Part shown: piece by piece, positions 38,503-51,200 of the stretch
How positions within the stretch are numbered: the first letter of the stretch is position 1
Layout: each line of letters starts with the position of its first letter
Made by a program: the position numbers and the translations under genes
Notes under the pieces: model-generated
The model's database searches: none
The model's input: only the letters and a program-made list of their open reading frames with translations
Told to the model about the DNA's origin: nothing
Origin: Trichoplax sp. H2
Taxonomy: Eukaryota; Placozoa; Uniplacotomia; Trichoplacea
DNA length: 64,000 nucleotides
NCBI GenBank assembly: GCA_003344405.1
Contig: NOWV01000034.1
Coordinates: 372,001 to 436,000, forward strand
Reading direction: 5' to 3'

Positions 38503-40148
38503 TTACGCTTCCTCTAATTCTACTAAAACTCCGCCACAGTCTTTAGGATGTAAAAACATGACCGGCTTATTATGAGCTCCAATCTGAGGAAGTAATAGCA
38601 GATTTAGTAATTAATCGCTGTAAATGTTTACTTAATTTCATATGTAGTAAGGAGACACTCGAGGTAGAGTTTTGTAAATAGTACTACTGCAACAGGAAAA
38701 GTGGTACATATCAAACTAGGTTGAATTTTGAGAATCTTACTCGAGGTTCTTTTGAGAGGGTTCTAATTTTATTGGAAACTAGATCTTTCATTGCAGCTTT
38801 AATATCATCAACCTAATGTTAGAAAATCCGAAAACAGAATGAGGAGCAAATACAACATAATTTTTATAAAGACGCGCGCTGCAGTATTTCATAGACGTGG
38901 ATAAAAGGCATAGTAGATCTATTAGTTTAACTATGTGGTATCTACCTCTATACAAATATGATGCATGCCACCTTCTGGTTTTTTAGCTAGGAAACCTTCG
39001 ATGGGACTTTGCTCTCCCAGAGGATGCAATAGCTATGGAATAAATAATAACAATTTAAATAGATGTTATGAAATACGGTAGTACTTGGATATTCATACGC
39101 ACTCTTGGGATATTATTAAGGATACAAAATCTATATCCTTGTTATCATGAAATACCAGAGTATAAAAGCTCAAACAGGAAATGTAATATGAGTGTATTAT
39201 GATTAACGAATGACTAACTTCAATTTTGGTATTGCCAAGATCTATAAATACTGTCGTGACTCCATGTTCAGGGAGAGGCTGATGGAAATTATTTACGAGA
39301 GATCTAGATTAGACATTAATTTGATTTGCAGCAGTAATTGTATTCGTTAAGTGCATAACTGACCAATTGCTCGCTAACACTTGCTCCAAGAACATCACGA
39401 TAAAATGCCGTTGCTTTCTCTGCAATAAGGATAGAACACAAATATAATATTTTAGAAATGTTGGACATCAGCAGGGACTTCTGAAAAGTCCCTGACACCA
39501 GCCACAGTAGCACACTGTACGTGTCATGTTAGCTCAGTGCATTAATTTAATTTAAAGAATGATAGCAAAGACACTGCTTCAACTATATATAATTACTGTC
39601 TTCACTACATGTACTTTAGAGTATTTCATTACATATTGATAGACCAAATTTAACCCTTGATTGACGAAAAAATATACATATTCGTTATAGATGAGTGACT
39701 TCGGAGTAGCTACCTCCATTATCACTCTCCAATGATTGCAACGTTACCTAAATCTGGAACGGCTATGGCAAGATGATTTAGCTTACCAAGCTTCCAAAAC
39801 GCTTGTTCTTTATTCTGAAAGTTTAGTACAGATACAATCAATGTTATTCAAACGGTGCAGAGTTCATGAAAGTTGTGCTGATAAGTTACAAACTAATATT
39901 GTGGGGGAAGTTAGTAGAGTTCGTCTGATGGTACTTTTTGCTATTTGCTCCGAGATATTCTTGTAATCAATCAATCAATAAATAGAAAGGAATAAAGACG
40001 GTGATTAAAACAAAACAACTTGCTAACTATCTTCAAGTAAGGCACATACAGTACGTAAGATACTCTCATCGGTTAATTGCTCTACCTTGTTATAATACAA
40101 CCATGATCTTCGACCAGCTAATGAAATAAATCTCATCACTGAAGCCAT
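38503..40148 (-). CDS. MCEE: methylmalonyl-CoA epimerase, mitochondrial
   Basis: Converts (S)- to (R)-methylmalonyl-CoA in propionyl-CoA breakdown, in the mitochondrial matrix. Exons (minus): 40148-40086, 39814-39748, 39419-39364, 39278-39219, 39032-38946, 38812-38741, 38583-38503. All phases agree; 486 bp, 161 aa (human about 176). Exon 1 encodes an Arg/Ser/aromatic-rich amphipathic start, MASVMRFISLAGRRSWLYY, that fits a mitochondrial targeting peptide. The VOC (glyoxalase/bleomycin-resistance) fold is recognisable as KLNHLAIAVPDLE, FYRDVLGASVSEQ, PLPEHGVTTVFIDLGNTKIE, LLHPLGEQSPI, GGMHHICIEVDDI and the C-terminus FLHPKDCGGVLVELEEA. The metal ligands are present: His in NHLAIAV, His in HHICIE and Glu in LVELEE. 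The start codon lies 381 bp from that of the divergent PDCD7-like gene. Confidence 0.96.
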
Positions 40149-40529
40149 CTTGTCTTTTGAAAAGCAATATGCAAAGATCAACTAGCACTTGAGTGCGGAT
40201 ATAAATCAAACTTTGCGTTTAATAGCCAAACCTACTATTTGTTGTCCTTGCAGCCAGTATGATGGACTTTTAGAACCCGTCGTTGAGTGCAGTAAGTGCG
40301 CATGTACAGTGTACTGTATAGTACCATCCATTACAGTTGTCCTACCAATACCCCATCCTTTGGCTATACTGTACTATACATAAGGTAAGCCATCCCAGCA
40401 GCATCTCTTCCTGTCGTAGCTACATTTTAGCTCAACTACCTTATGATTACTGAACTAGAAATTACTCCTCATAATCCAACATCATTACGTTGAAAAGCCG
40501 ATCAAGTGGATATCTAGCATGTTATATTG
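40149..40529. promoter_or_regulatory. 381-bp head-to-head promoter region of MCEE and PDCD7
   Basis: The two start codons face away from each other across this interval, which must contain both promoters and 5' UTRs. I see no TATA box at a sensible distance. A (TACTGTA)-like palindrome (gtacagtgtactgta) lies near 40304-40319. A 64-codon plus-strand frame inside it has Cys pairs but no family match. Confidence 0.6.
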
Positions 40530-42998
40530 ATGTATCATCAAAATAACAATGTTTATATGCATGGTATGCCCCTGCCTCCCGGTGGAGCTGGCATGATGGG
40601 GTACTATCAACAATATCAGCCACCACCACACCATCCATTTCAGGTCTATTATCCACCTCCGTTACCTAATGCTCTTCCTGGAAATTTTAATGCACCTACA
40701 CCTGCCAAAGTGATTGAAGAAGATCCTGTGCAAACATGGTGTAAGAAAGTAGAAGCAAAACAAGTGAAAAAGATTCCTGTTACAACTACTGTACGGCTAA
40801 GTAATTCCAATTAAAATTTTTGATATAAGTAGTTTCCTCACTCGTACGTAGGTTAGGCGATCCACACTTCATGCTAAGGTCTGTAGCAGTGCTTTACAGA
40901 CATCGTACAGCAATTATAAATAAATTTATTTATGTCTTCTATCTGTCAGTGTACACAGCAAACGTAGATGGCTATTAAAAACTAGAACGCATTAAACTAA
41001 ACTAATTATATTGTGAAATACATAATGCCGCTGGACTAATGTCTTCATCGTTCGATACCTTCCATAACTCTAGAAAGCGGGCGCAAATGAATTTTACGAT
41101 TACATTATTAATGTGCTACATGAATATCATGAAGAAATAGGGATTGCATAGGATTTATGCACAGAGTATTTCTTATCTATGCTATTTAAATGGAGTAGTA
41201 TTCACAACTACAATCTCATGATAAAGTGGGCCTTGTAGCGTATTAGCTCAGTATTTCCCTACAATAACGTAAATTTTGCTTTGTTCAATGAAAGGTTGTG
41301 AGAATTATCAGCGTTTATGGATATGTATAAATATACCAAGCAATAATTTTATGCTGTTGTTGATTGATGTATACAGGTATATGAGGTGAAGAATGCCATT
41401 CACAGAATACAGTCTCACTTGCAAGAGCTAGTTCAATATCAAAGCAAATTAACAACAGCAGCTAGTCACAAGGATAATTCACAATTGAATGAAATTATTT
41501 CACAAGCTCATCAATTGATGGTTTGTTCATTTTATTATAGATTTAGATAGCCAAAGAATTTAATCATAATCAGCTCATACGTTATAAATTTCTATTATTG
41601 TCATAACAGGATGTAATTAACAATGAAATGGAGCAAATATCAAATGAAGATACAATAGAAATGATGAAAAAGAAAGTTAATAAATCAATGAAAAAGAAGG
41701 TAAAAACTGTAACCATAAAGTGTTGTATCAGTTGTAATGTTCGGCCTAATTTAAGAGGTTATATAACTATATATTTTACCTATCATGCTCAAGGATTGGA
41801 GAAGAAGATGGAGAACTCGGAATAAATTAAAAGCACAGCAAAGATTAGCAAATATCGTCAAGCAAGAAAAGAAGGCCACAGAATGGCTCGATGAAAAATT
41901 AACCCAGCAAAGGCGAATTCTTCAAGTAAGCAAAAATGAAATGTAATCACTTTTATATAAAACTTTAGCCCTAACAATTATAACGTCAATCAATATTATC
42001 TCTACTTGCTTACCAATGGCAAATTATAGGAGGAAAAGATGAAAAATCAAGCTGATGAAATTTTACACGAAGTGAGATCGAAGCAAGATGACACTTCCAA
42101 AGCATTAGAACTATTGAGTGCGATATCTAAGCTTCGCAATATTAGAAAGACTGCTGCTGAAAATACTGGTAACTTGTACTTGATATTTAATGATTACTTT
42201 CGTATGCAGTTCTGTGCATAAAACTTCGATGGCGGCAGAGTGAATACTTTATATTGGTAATTACTTTTAGGTGTGTATCCTATTCCTACTGTTACTGAGA
42301 ATGAAAAATTTGAACGATTACAAGATGATCTTGAAAAGATGTTATGCACCCAAATGGAGAATTATAAGGAGGAACAGAAAGTGTTAGAGGTTATTATTGG
42401 TAATGAGACTGCAGCACAAAAAGAGAGGGAAGCATTACAATGCAAGTATCATTCCATAATTCTTAAAACACTCAAGACTGTTAGAAAATTTTATTGAATT
42501 TATGATGAAATTGTGATCTTAATAGTGACATTTCTTATGTATATGCATATGATAGTGTGTTATTTTGTGGGAACGTTTGACTATGAATGTTTTTAATCAT
42601 TAATATTATTTACAATATGAGTATCTTTAAAGTTAAATATATGTTTTAAGTTGTTATCACGATACTTATTGCCATTTTAGCTGTGCAAAACTGCCCGACA
42701 AACCTAAGCATGTATCAGAGCTTTTGGCTTCAAGCTGAACATAGTATAGAAGCTTTGGTAGAAGTAAGGTATGTGCATTGTTTTATTTAATGAGAGCGAA
42801 TGCTAAGTAGATAATCATATTTAATAATTAATAGATGTCGCGTTTGATTGTTACATGCAAACTTCAATTAGGCGTCAGTGGGATTCCTATACTACACCAT
42901 CAGCAACTGCTGGTTCCTCAAGACTACCGACAAGCAATGTAATTGAACCAGTAGTACCTTCACGTGACGAGTGGAAAGTGTACCTGCAAAATACGTAG
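40530..42998 (+). CDS. PDCD7: PDCD7 / U11-59K minor-spliceosome protein homologue
   Basis: The human protein is a component of the U11/U12 di-snRNP that recognises U12-type introns. Exons as read: 40530-40790, 41377-41520, 41610-41699, 41794-41925, 42030-42168, 42271-about 42445, 42681 or 42709-42768, 42872-42998; roughly 380 aa. The N-terminus is Pro/Gly/Tyr-rich (MHGMPLPPGGAGMMGYYQQY, YYPPPLP). The middle is a long charged coiled coil with WRRRWRTRNKLKAQQRLANI and HEVRSKQDDTSKALELL, followed by KLRNIRKTAAENTGVYPIP. The C-terminus carries the family hallmark FWLQAEHSIEALVEVRRQWD, aligning with the human LQAEHSLPALIQIRHDWD block. Two joints are uncertain. The exon 1 donor (ACT|GTACGG) is weak but is the only one in phase. 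The exon 6-7 junction does not keep frame with the obvious sites, so an exon or an alternative acceptor (CTAAG at 42708) is missed. The identification itself is firm. Confidence 0.85.
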
Positions 42999-43757
42999 TG
43001 TAACATAACATACCTATATTATGATATCTATATGTCGTATATGTATACAGTATATCAATCTGCTTGAGTTGAAGTGATATTAATCTGGAACGTCTGGCTA
43101 AACAGCTTAACACTTTATTTAAGTAGACGATGGTATTTCGATGACATCAAACTGATTATTTAGTGGTATGATTACATCATCAGAGCTGTGTAGAATAACT
43201 CTTTTTATTTGCTTATTTATTTTATTTTATAATCTTTCATTATTGTATTGGAACTGTACAGTCATTTATGATGGTTTAAAATTGTAATTACAGTAAATTA
43301 ATGAATACATAATGATAATGAAGTATACTCATACAGTTGATAGCAGCTATGACTAAATCTTAGGTTTATCTTTGTATCATGCTAAATTAACTGTATAAAA
43401 TACTAATCCTGTAATCTTTATCTACTATGCTATGTACATGTATATAGTTTACGTTTATATGAGTATGCTGTATATATAATATTTGTTGTCTTTGGACTAC
43501 TGCGAATAGTTTGTACATTCGTTATCGTTGTAGTTATTGAAAATGAGTTTATCTAAATTTGAATCTATGTGCTATTATTGATATTATGGTATGCGTTGTA
43601 TGGGAAATACAGTAGATGTACAAATACTGAAAAATGAAAAGGAATTTTTATTGAAAATAATGGATATTGTCTACTGTTGCTGCATCGTCTTTAATGTCGA
43701 TTGCATTTTCTGCTCTATACGAGTATTATTACGCTACTGTAGTACTGGGTCTACTAA
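42999..43757. other. intergenic stretch after PDCD7, nothing recognised
   Basis: AT-rich, no exon seen. It should contain the PDCD7 3' UTR. Confidence 0.5.
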
Positions 43758-43940
43758 CTAAAGGATAGATGGAAGCGGAGCAGACTTTTCAGGATGCCAG
43801 TCCTTATAGACTATGCTAGAGCAGGCAATCAGTTGGGTCTGGTAACTAGAGTTGAGCATCAATGCAGTGTGTCCTAGTGATTTTTTATCGGTGTATAGTG
43901 TAGCGTCTAGTAAAATCCTGACATTCCAGCGGCTAGTCAT
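43758..43940 (-). pseudogene. possible ankyrin-repeat relic
   Basis: A 60-codon minus-strand frame contains RWNVRILLDATLYTDKKSLG followed by HTALMLNSS, which resembles one ankyrin repeat (loop, first helix TALMLA..). Only one repeat-like unit is visible, with no flanking exons in phase. Either a dead exon fragment or chance similarity. Confidence 0.25.
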
Positions 43941-44192
43941 GCAGCCTGATGTAGGATGCAGAAAGTATGGTATACAGGTATTGAAATTTTGATTAAATGT
44001 GCTCTATGATGGAGAGTATGTATCCAAGAATACTGTACAATACAGTACGGTATAATTCATTTAGATTGAAATTGCTGCAGTGCAAATACTAGCAGATCCG
44101 ACTTCGCTGAACGTCAAGAAGAAGCCAAATTCGCTGCTTCGTATTCTTTCATATCGTGTCAACAGACGGACGCCACACGGACCAGGTGGCGT

Positions 44193-44292
44193 ACAGTCCA
44201 CAGTACGAAGAGTGTGTAATGCACTGTGCACTGTACACTGTACAGTACAGTATTTGCACAGTGCGCAGACGCTAACGCTACAGTACAGTACG
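44193..44292. repeat. GTACAGTAC-rich palindromic cluster upstream of RPS17
   Basis: A dense run of overlapping short palindromes: gtacagtccacagtac, gcactgtgcactgtac, actgtacagtacagta, then tttgcacagtgc and ctacagtacagtacg. 'gcactgtgca' near 44220 pairs with 'tgcacagtgc' near 44254, giving an imperfect stem with the CTGTACAG core in the loop. It ends about 85 bp before the RPS17 start codon, so it lies in or next to the promoter. Confidence 0.55.
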
Positions 44293-44340
44293 ACACATGG
44301 TGACTGGCTAACGCGATTGTTAACCGCGTTGCCTGCCGGG

Positions 44341-44375
44341 AGCTTCTTCCTTTTCGTCCTTTACTATCCAACAAA
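44341..44375 (+). promoter_or_regulatory. pyrimidine-rich (TOP-like) start region of RPS17
   Basis: Immediately before the ATG lies cttcttccttttcgtccttt, a pyrimidine tract of the kind at which animal ribosomal-protein mRNAs begin (5' terminal oligopyrimidine motif, mTOR-controlled translation). The exact cap site cannot be read from sequence. Confidence 0.5.
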
Positions 44376-45351
<976 letters not shown>

Positions 45352-45396
45352 ACCTGAGCACTACTACCTACAATCGATATTGTATAATAATTCTTC

Positions 45397-45402
45397 AATA
45401 AA
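45397..45402 (+). terminator. AATAAA polyadenylation signal of RPS17
   Basis: Canonical hexamer 46 bp downstream of the RPS17 stop codon, giving a very short 3' UTR as is usual for ribosomal-protein mRNAs. Confidence 0.6.
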
Positions 45403-48246
45403 AGTAATTACTTGAACAGAGATAGTTTGTGATCTTTTAATTCTTCGGAGTATCAGCGATGGGGTAACTAAGGTATTTAACAACTTACTTGTAACTAAAT
45501 TTATTTATTAAGTATATTGTACACCTGATAAAAGTTATAGTACAGTAATATACAGTAAACTGAACGTTTCAGTTTTGAACGTTTATCCGTGACAAGTTCC
45601 TAAGTTTATTATGTCTACTGTATTACCGAGATCAACTATTTATAGTATAAAATATTAGATTTTTGCTAGACCATTCAATAACTACGTCTTCCATATGGAC
45701 TGCAGGTATCGAAATCCTCGATACCTGATAAACTTGGTAATAAGTTGGTATGAATCAAGTCTATTCCTGAGGATCGATTAGGATGCAATTTAGCATTTTA
45801 AATTAAAATTTTTTATGGATATATGCAAGTAGTGTACCAGTAGGGCTAAGTATAGAACAGAAGCCTGTCTACTTGTACTGGGTACTATCAAATCTTCAGA
45901 TTGACAGTATTTCATGCATCAGCGATACATAGCAGCTATATACTCCTACCTCGTATTAACGTTGTACGTTTGCAGTCTGGGTGATATCAATTAAATATAG
46001 GATATAGCTATATCCTAAATTTATTGATTACAACTTTATTATTTTCTTGGAGGTAAGATAACTTGGATATCATTCGAAATAAGTTTCGCAGCTTAGTCAC
46101 GAAATTACTAAAGCAACGGTTTTATCAAACTTTCGTAGTAACAAGTTAAACTTTCACATTGGAAAATGTAGTTATTCTACTTTGCTATACAACCAAACGT
46201 CACCAGAAGTTAGAAATGACATTAAATAGTATTCAAAGTTGATTACAATCAGTGCAATTGCAAAGTATCCACTACAAAGAACGTTGAAGAAAACTGTAAT
46301 CCAGTCATGGTCAAATTTACTGTTATTCCGTTATCCGGGAAACAGGCATATCAGTCCATCACTTATTGACTAGTGTCATTTAGGTTGGCCTGCAGTCCAC
46401 CATAGAGAGCACAGGTCAAGTCCTATCTCCGGCGGTAGTTCCTACCATTAAGTTTACATTTTAAACGTAAGAAAAAATCGGTTTCGTTATAAAGCCGAAA
46501 AGGATTAAATTCTATCACGAAATTTGAGAAACTACCGCATAATTTACAGATTTTTCTTACTAGAAACTTCATATTTATGCTAATATACCTGTCCACCACG
46601 GCATATATGAACCAACTTGCCCTTATTCCAAGGATTAATTAAATGCTTTGTTGCATGAAATGGAATGTTGAATCTAAAATAGATGAAGATAGGGTTAACT
46701 CTAATTGGCTAGAAATGCACTTTAGTATAATTGGAAGGCTATATAATTAGCATGCGATAAATACACACATTGTTATACCATAATAATATGTTCTCATAAG
46801 ACTAAAATTCACAATTTATTCGTTATAGCCGTAATACGAAGATGAAAAGCATGCTTTATTTCATTACATTTTGATCCACTTTATATCGAATATTCCTGTG
46901 CGATATTGTGGTACAGGAGTTGTAAAAGGAGTGCTCAATTTCTTGATCGGACTGCTCATTTCAGCATACCCTATTGAAAATATATAATTTAGGTCAAATA
47001 CAGCGATCTACTTCAAGGGTTTTAATGAATTTCTTACGATATCCGGTTTTAATTCTTATCAATTTAATACCTTGAAAATGCTTACTTCTTTGCGCAGAAA
47101 ATATTATCATAACTTTATCACTTTCCTTAAATCAAATAACATTATACATGTATGATCAGATTAAGACCAAAAATCTTCAGTACCGATTCTATTTTCTTGT
47201 AAACTAGTTTAATATTTGCCTACAGCTTGTACGCTTAAAAATTTATATTATCTTAACGTAAGAATGTACAGTAAGTATATGTAAAGGCTAAAAGTTAAAA
47301 TGCCCTCTTAATATCAGAAATGAATGTTATTTCAGTACGAATAAAATTCTAGTTACAGAGTAAGCCTTGTGCAATTTCTTCTCGATTGCTAGATTACAAG
47401 ACCAAGTTCCCTAAAGGTCAAACGGCAGTAAACTTGTTAAGTACAGAACGATACTAGAGATTGACTATGTTAGTATTCTAGCGAATAAAAAACCATCATC
47501 AGCCCAAAAAGCTCATAACATAACTAACAAGAAGAGATAAAAATCACATTCGAGGAAAATATTTGTAGATACCTTGGATACAGCATCGGGAAGGATATTT
47601 TCGTTATAACATTTTAGTATAAAGTAACGAATATTGGATCTTTTACCTAGAAAGAACCAAATAGAATGTTGAGAAATTTCTTAATATACAGTTCCACTTC
47701 AACATGCACAACATTTAACGTATATATAAGAGTTATTACCAAGCTTTAACACTTACTTTGATTACGTATCGTTAAGGGCTTCGCAGACTGAAATGTAAAT
47801 AAGTTAAAATATAGCTATTAACTAATAGAAGTATTTATATTGGTACGTATGCATAAAGAATTAATCATTAACTTCCTATCCAGTATATCAGATTGTTTAG
47901 GAGTAGTCCTACCTGAAATTCTCCAACTTTACTTTTTGTAGACTCTAGCGATAATGAAAATAAAAAGTATTACTCAGTAATGATACTAATGATTTACAGA
48001 TAATTATAATAATGTCTACAGAATATTACATTTCTGCTGAGAGGAAATAGTAATACTGTATTAGTTATTTTACAACCTGATTGATCATGCTCTTCCTTAG
48101 TGCTGTATTTCTTGATAGGTGTGGTACCTTTCATACTCGTATACCTCTGGCTGAAATGCATAGGATTTTAGTAAAATCAACGTATTGCGATTATATGGTA
48201 TTAAAATATGATTTAGTGTACATAGCACAATTATTCATTACAGTAA
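45403..48246. other. convergent intergenic spacer, nothing recognised
   Basis: I searched the minus strand here for a YTH domain belonging to the neighbouring helicase and found none: no open stretch with the aromatic-cage pattern. No other exon or RNA gene is evident. Confidence 0.55.
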
Positions 48247-51200
48247 CTATCTGTAATACCGATTATTATTATTATGAACATGGCCTGATTGTTTCTTATT
48301 ATCAGTACGCTGTCAATATAAAAAATATTATTAAATTTTTGTTATCCCACTCTCTTTAAATAATAAACACTCGTGAAAAATAAGAGAAATCTTTGGTAAT
48401 GAAAATTTTGGTATTTACTTACAATTCTGCATGATTGATTTACGTTATTTCCTCCCTGCCGGCTATCTAAGGCTAAAATTGTATATACGAATAAACACAT
48501 ATTAAAGATAGATTGTATAGACCACCTGATTTCCTCCTAGATGAACTTAAATGTGATATTTTCATACCTGATAGGTAGTGTACCTTTTCCTGTAAGTTTG
48601 TTAGTTTATCTTCGCTAGCCAAAATAACTTGTAAGGAATCAATAAATTGCTATTAAAAAATAAAGATCTATTTAGTTTAAACAATTCTCATACGTGATGG
48701 TTAGCTGTGCATTAAGTTGGAATGTTTTAGTTAATCTACCTCTTCTGAAGTATGATGAATTCCTGGTTGTATTAAATTGCGTAATATCGCTTGCAGTAGC
48801 ATCCTTTTAATAGCTAATAGTAGGTTTTTCTCCTAAATATTACAGCGATATCATAAATAGGGCGAGGATAGTATCAGTACATTCATTCATTTAAGTTTTC
48901 ATACAACCGCTCAAGTTATGTTGGTTACATAGTTTGTGTAAATATTTACAGAAGTCACATTTTATATTCTCTATTTAGTATATCTTCCCATTTGCCGAGG
49001 CAAAATAGTAACGCAGATACAATAATTTAAAGAAATTACTTTGGTGCAGTATACCTCTCTAGCTACTGTGAAGGAAATCCAACTATTTTCTATTTCAATT
49101 TTCTCCATAACGTCGATATTCTCTGCTTCATTTTCGCTATCCATCATATTTTCAGTTACATTTGGTTTATATTCCTTTATGTCTTGATTTTGTGATCTTT
49201 GTTCTTCCAATACTTTTCCTCCGTTGACATCAAGGTCTTTTTGAATATTATTTAGGGCCGCACTATAATCTTCCTCTTTCTTTGGGTAAGGTGAGCCAGA
49301 AAATAAATAAGTAACTATGGCTGATGTAACTGTTAGACCAACAGCTGCAGTACTTGTGTAATTTCTATATTAGATTGTAAGTATATTTATAATGATTTTT
49401 TACGATATACCTCGATATTGCATACTTCTTGTATTAATTAAAATATAACAATAAAGCAATTTTACCTCAATAGATCATTGTATATGAACCAATTGGAATT
49501 TGCTTTCATTTCATGTGTTTTTGAGGTAGCAGACTTTGCCGATAAAAGTCCAAATAACATCGACGAACGATGAATTTTTATTTTTTTCAATCTATGATAG
49601 AATCTATTGTTACCTATTGATCGACCTTGTTTGTAGCTGTGAAATAGAGAAGGAGTGCTAGTTTTATATGATTAATATACTAATTTTGATTTACCCTGCG
49701 GTTAGCCAACAATTACTGGGATCTATTTTAGCAATATTTGGGTATAATCCAGCTACAAGGGCCGCCTAGTATATTAAAATATGGAATACAGATTCTTAAT
49801 GTAAGGATTAAATACAAGCTTTAACTATTACCATTAACATGGTGTAGTTGTACATAAATTTTGCAAGAAAGGTACTACTAACATTAACGAACGTCCAGCT
49901 TCCCGAGTTTTTGTTATGGTAGTCATATTTACCGCTGCTGTAGGTTTTGAAAATTTTTAAATGTTTTAGCAAATCAACCAATTGCGATCTAGAGATACGC
50001 GTAAACAAACGGCATCAAGTGTTAGTCTTCTGCAGTACAATGATAAGAAAATGATTTATAGTTACTTTATTTTCCTGATCATTTCCAAGGTGTCTTTCGA
50101 TAAATAATTTTTTTTACAGAAGGATTGACCGAAGCCATTAGCCTTTGATTTCTGCCAAGCCTAAGCTCAAGAAAGCATAAATCTGAGATATTGCTTCTAA
50201 TTGGTCTGTACGATATAAGCATGAGGTTAGGAATAAATGATATACCTCAAAAACTTGTACTATTAAGTAATGATCACTTTGGATATTATTGCATATTGTT
50301 CGTTTAAAATAGTCAATTTTGATGAAGTCGCTTGATTCGTCGGGTAGGATAACTATATGAATGTACACATTAGTGTTGATAATTCTAATAACCAGTAGTT
50401 TAAGAATATCATAATTTATAAAAAAGCATTACATGGATCTCGATAGGATAGAGTCGATACAATAATTAATATTGGCTCTAGGCATCGTAGAGTAATTGCA
50501 TATAGAATAGCCTTGGCAAATCTTGGCTCAACCGGAAATTCCGCCACAAATTTACCTATATTCAACCAAAATTTTACCCAAGCATATGATTTAAAGGCCC
50601 AAAATATTAATGATTTATATTAAGCTGATATAAAATTAGTGCTTACACCAATATGGGTGAATATTCGACATCAATAATCAAGCTATTTGTAACTTTACCT
50701 AATTCCGTTAGGTTTTCGTTTTCATCAAGGGCCCCAATAGCCTATAATTCATCATGTCAATATATCAGAGAATGTCTAAAAGGCTCCGAAATATTTATTA
50801 TTAAGAAGAGCACTTTACCTTTAAGCATTCCACCGCATTATTAACTGCAATAAAAGATGGTGGCTCTATAGCATCATTTAAAAATTCTGCTATGGAAACG
50901 TTAGTATTCAAGAGTTTTACTTGTAGAGCTAATTCCTGATAAAAATAGATAGTCACAGCATTAAATAGGTTTAATATTATTAGTAGTATGAATTATCTTA
51001 GGCAATACCATCTAATAATTCAGTATACTGGAGTTACTAAATCAGTAATGTCGTCAAATAACGCTTTTAAGTTAGATTATACCTGTAAGGGTATACGCAA
51101 AATTTCAGCTCTTAAATAATCGCTCAAACTATTATATTTCGATTTACTATATATATGGTAACATCGCCCAGGTTGGCATCGGCCAGCTCTAGATTTACGT

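Noticed and set aside
40189-40383. 64-codon frame with Cys pairs (zinc-finger-like) in the MCEE-PDCD7 promoter
   Set aside because: Not in frame with PDCD7, no splice site links it, and spacing of the cysteines matches no finger family.
45403-48246. Search for a YTH domain downstream of the helicase
   Set aside because: No phase-compatible exon with YTH aromatic-cage residues was seen; the last exon ends with an in-frame TAG and no following donor.
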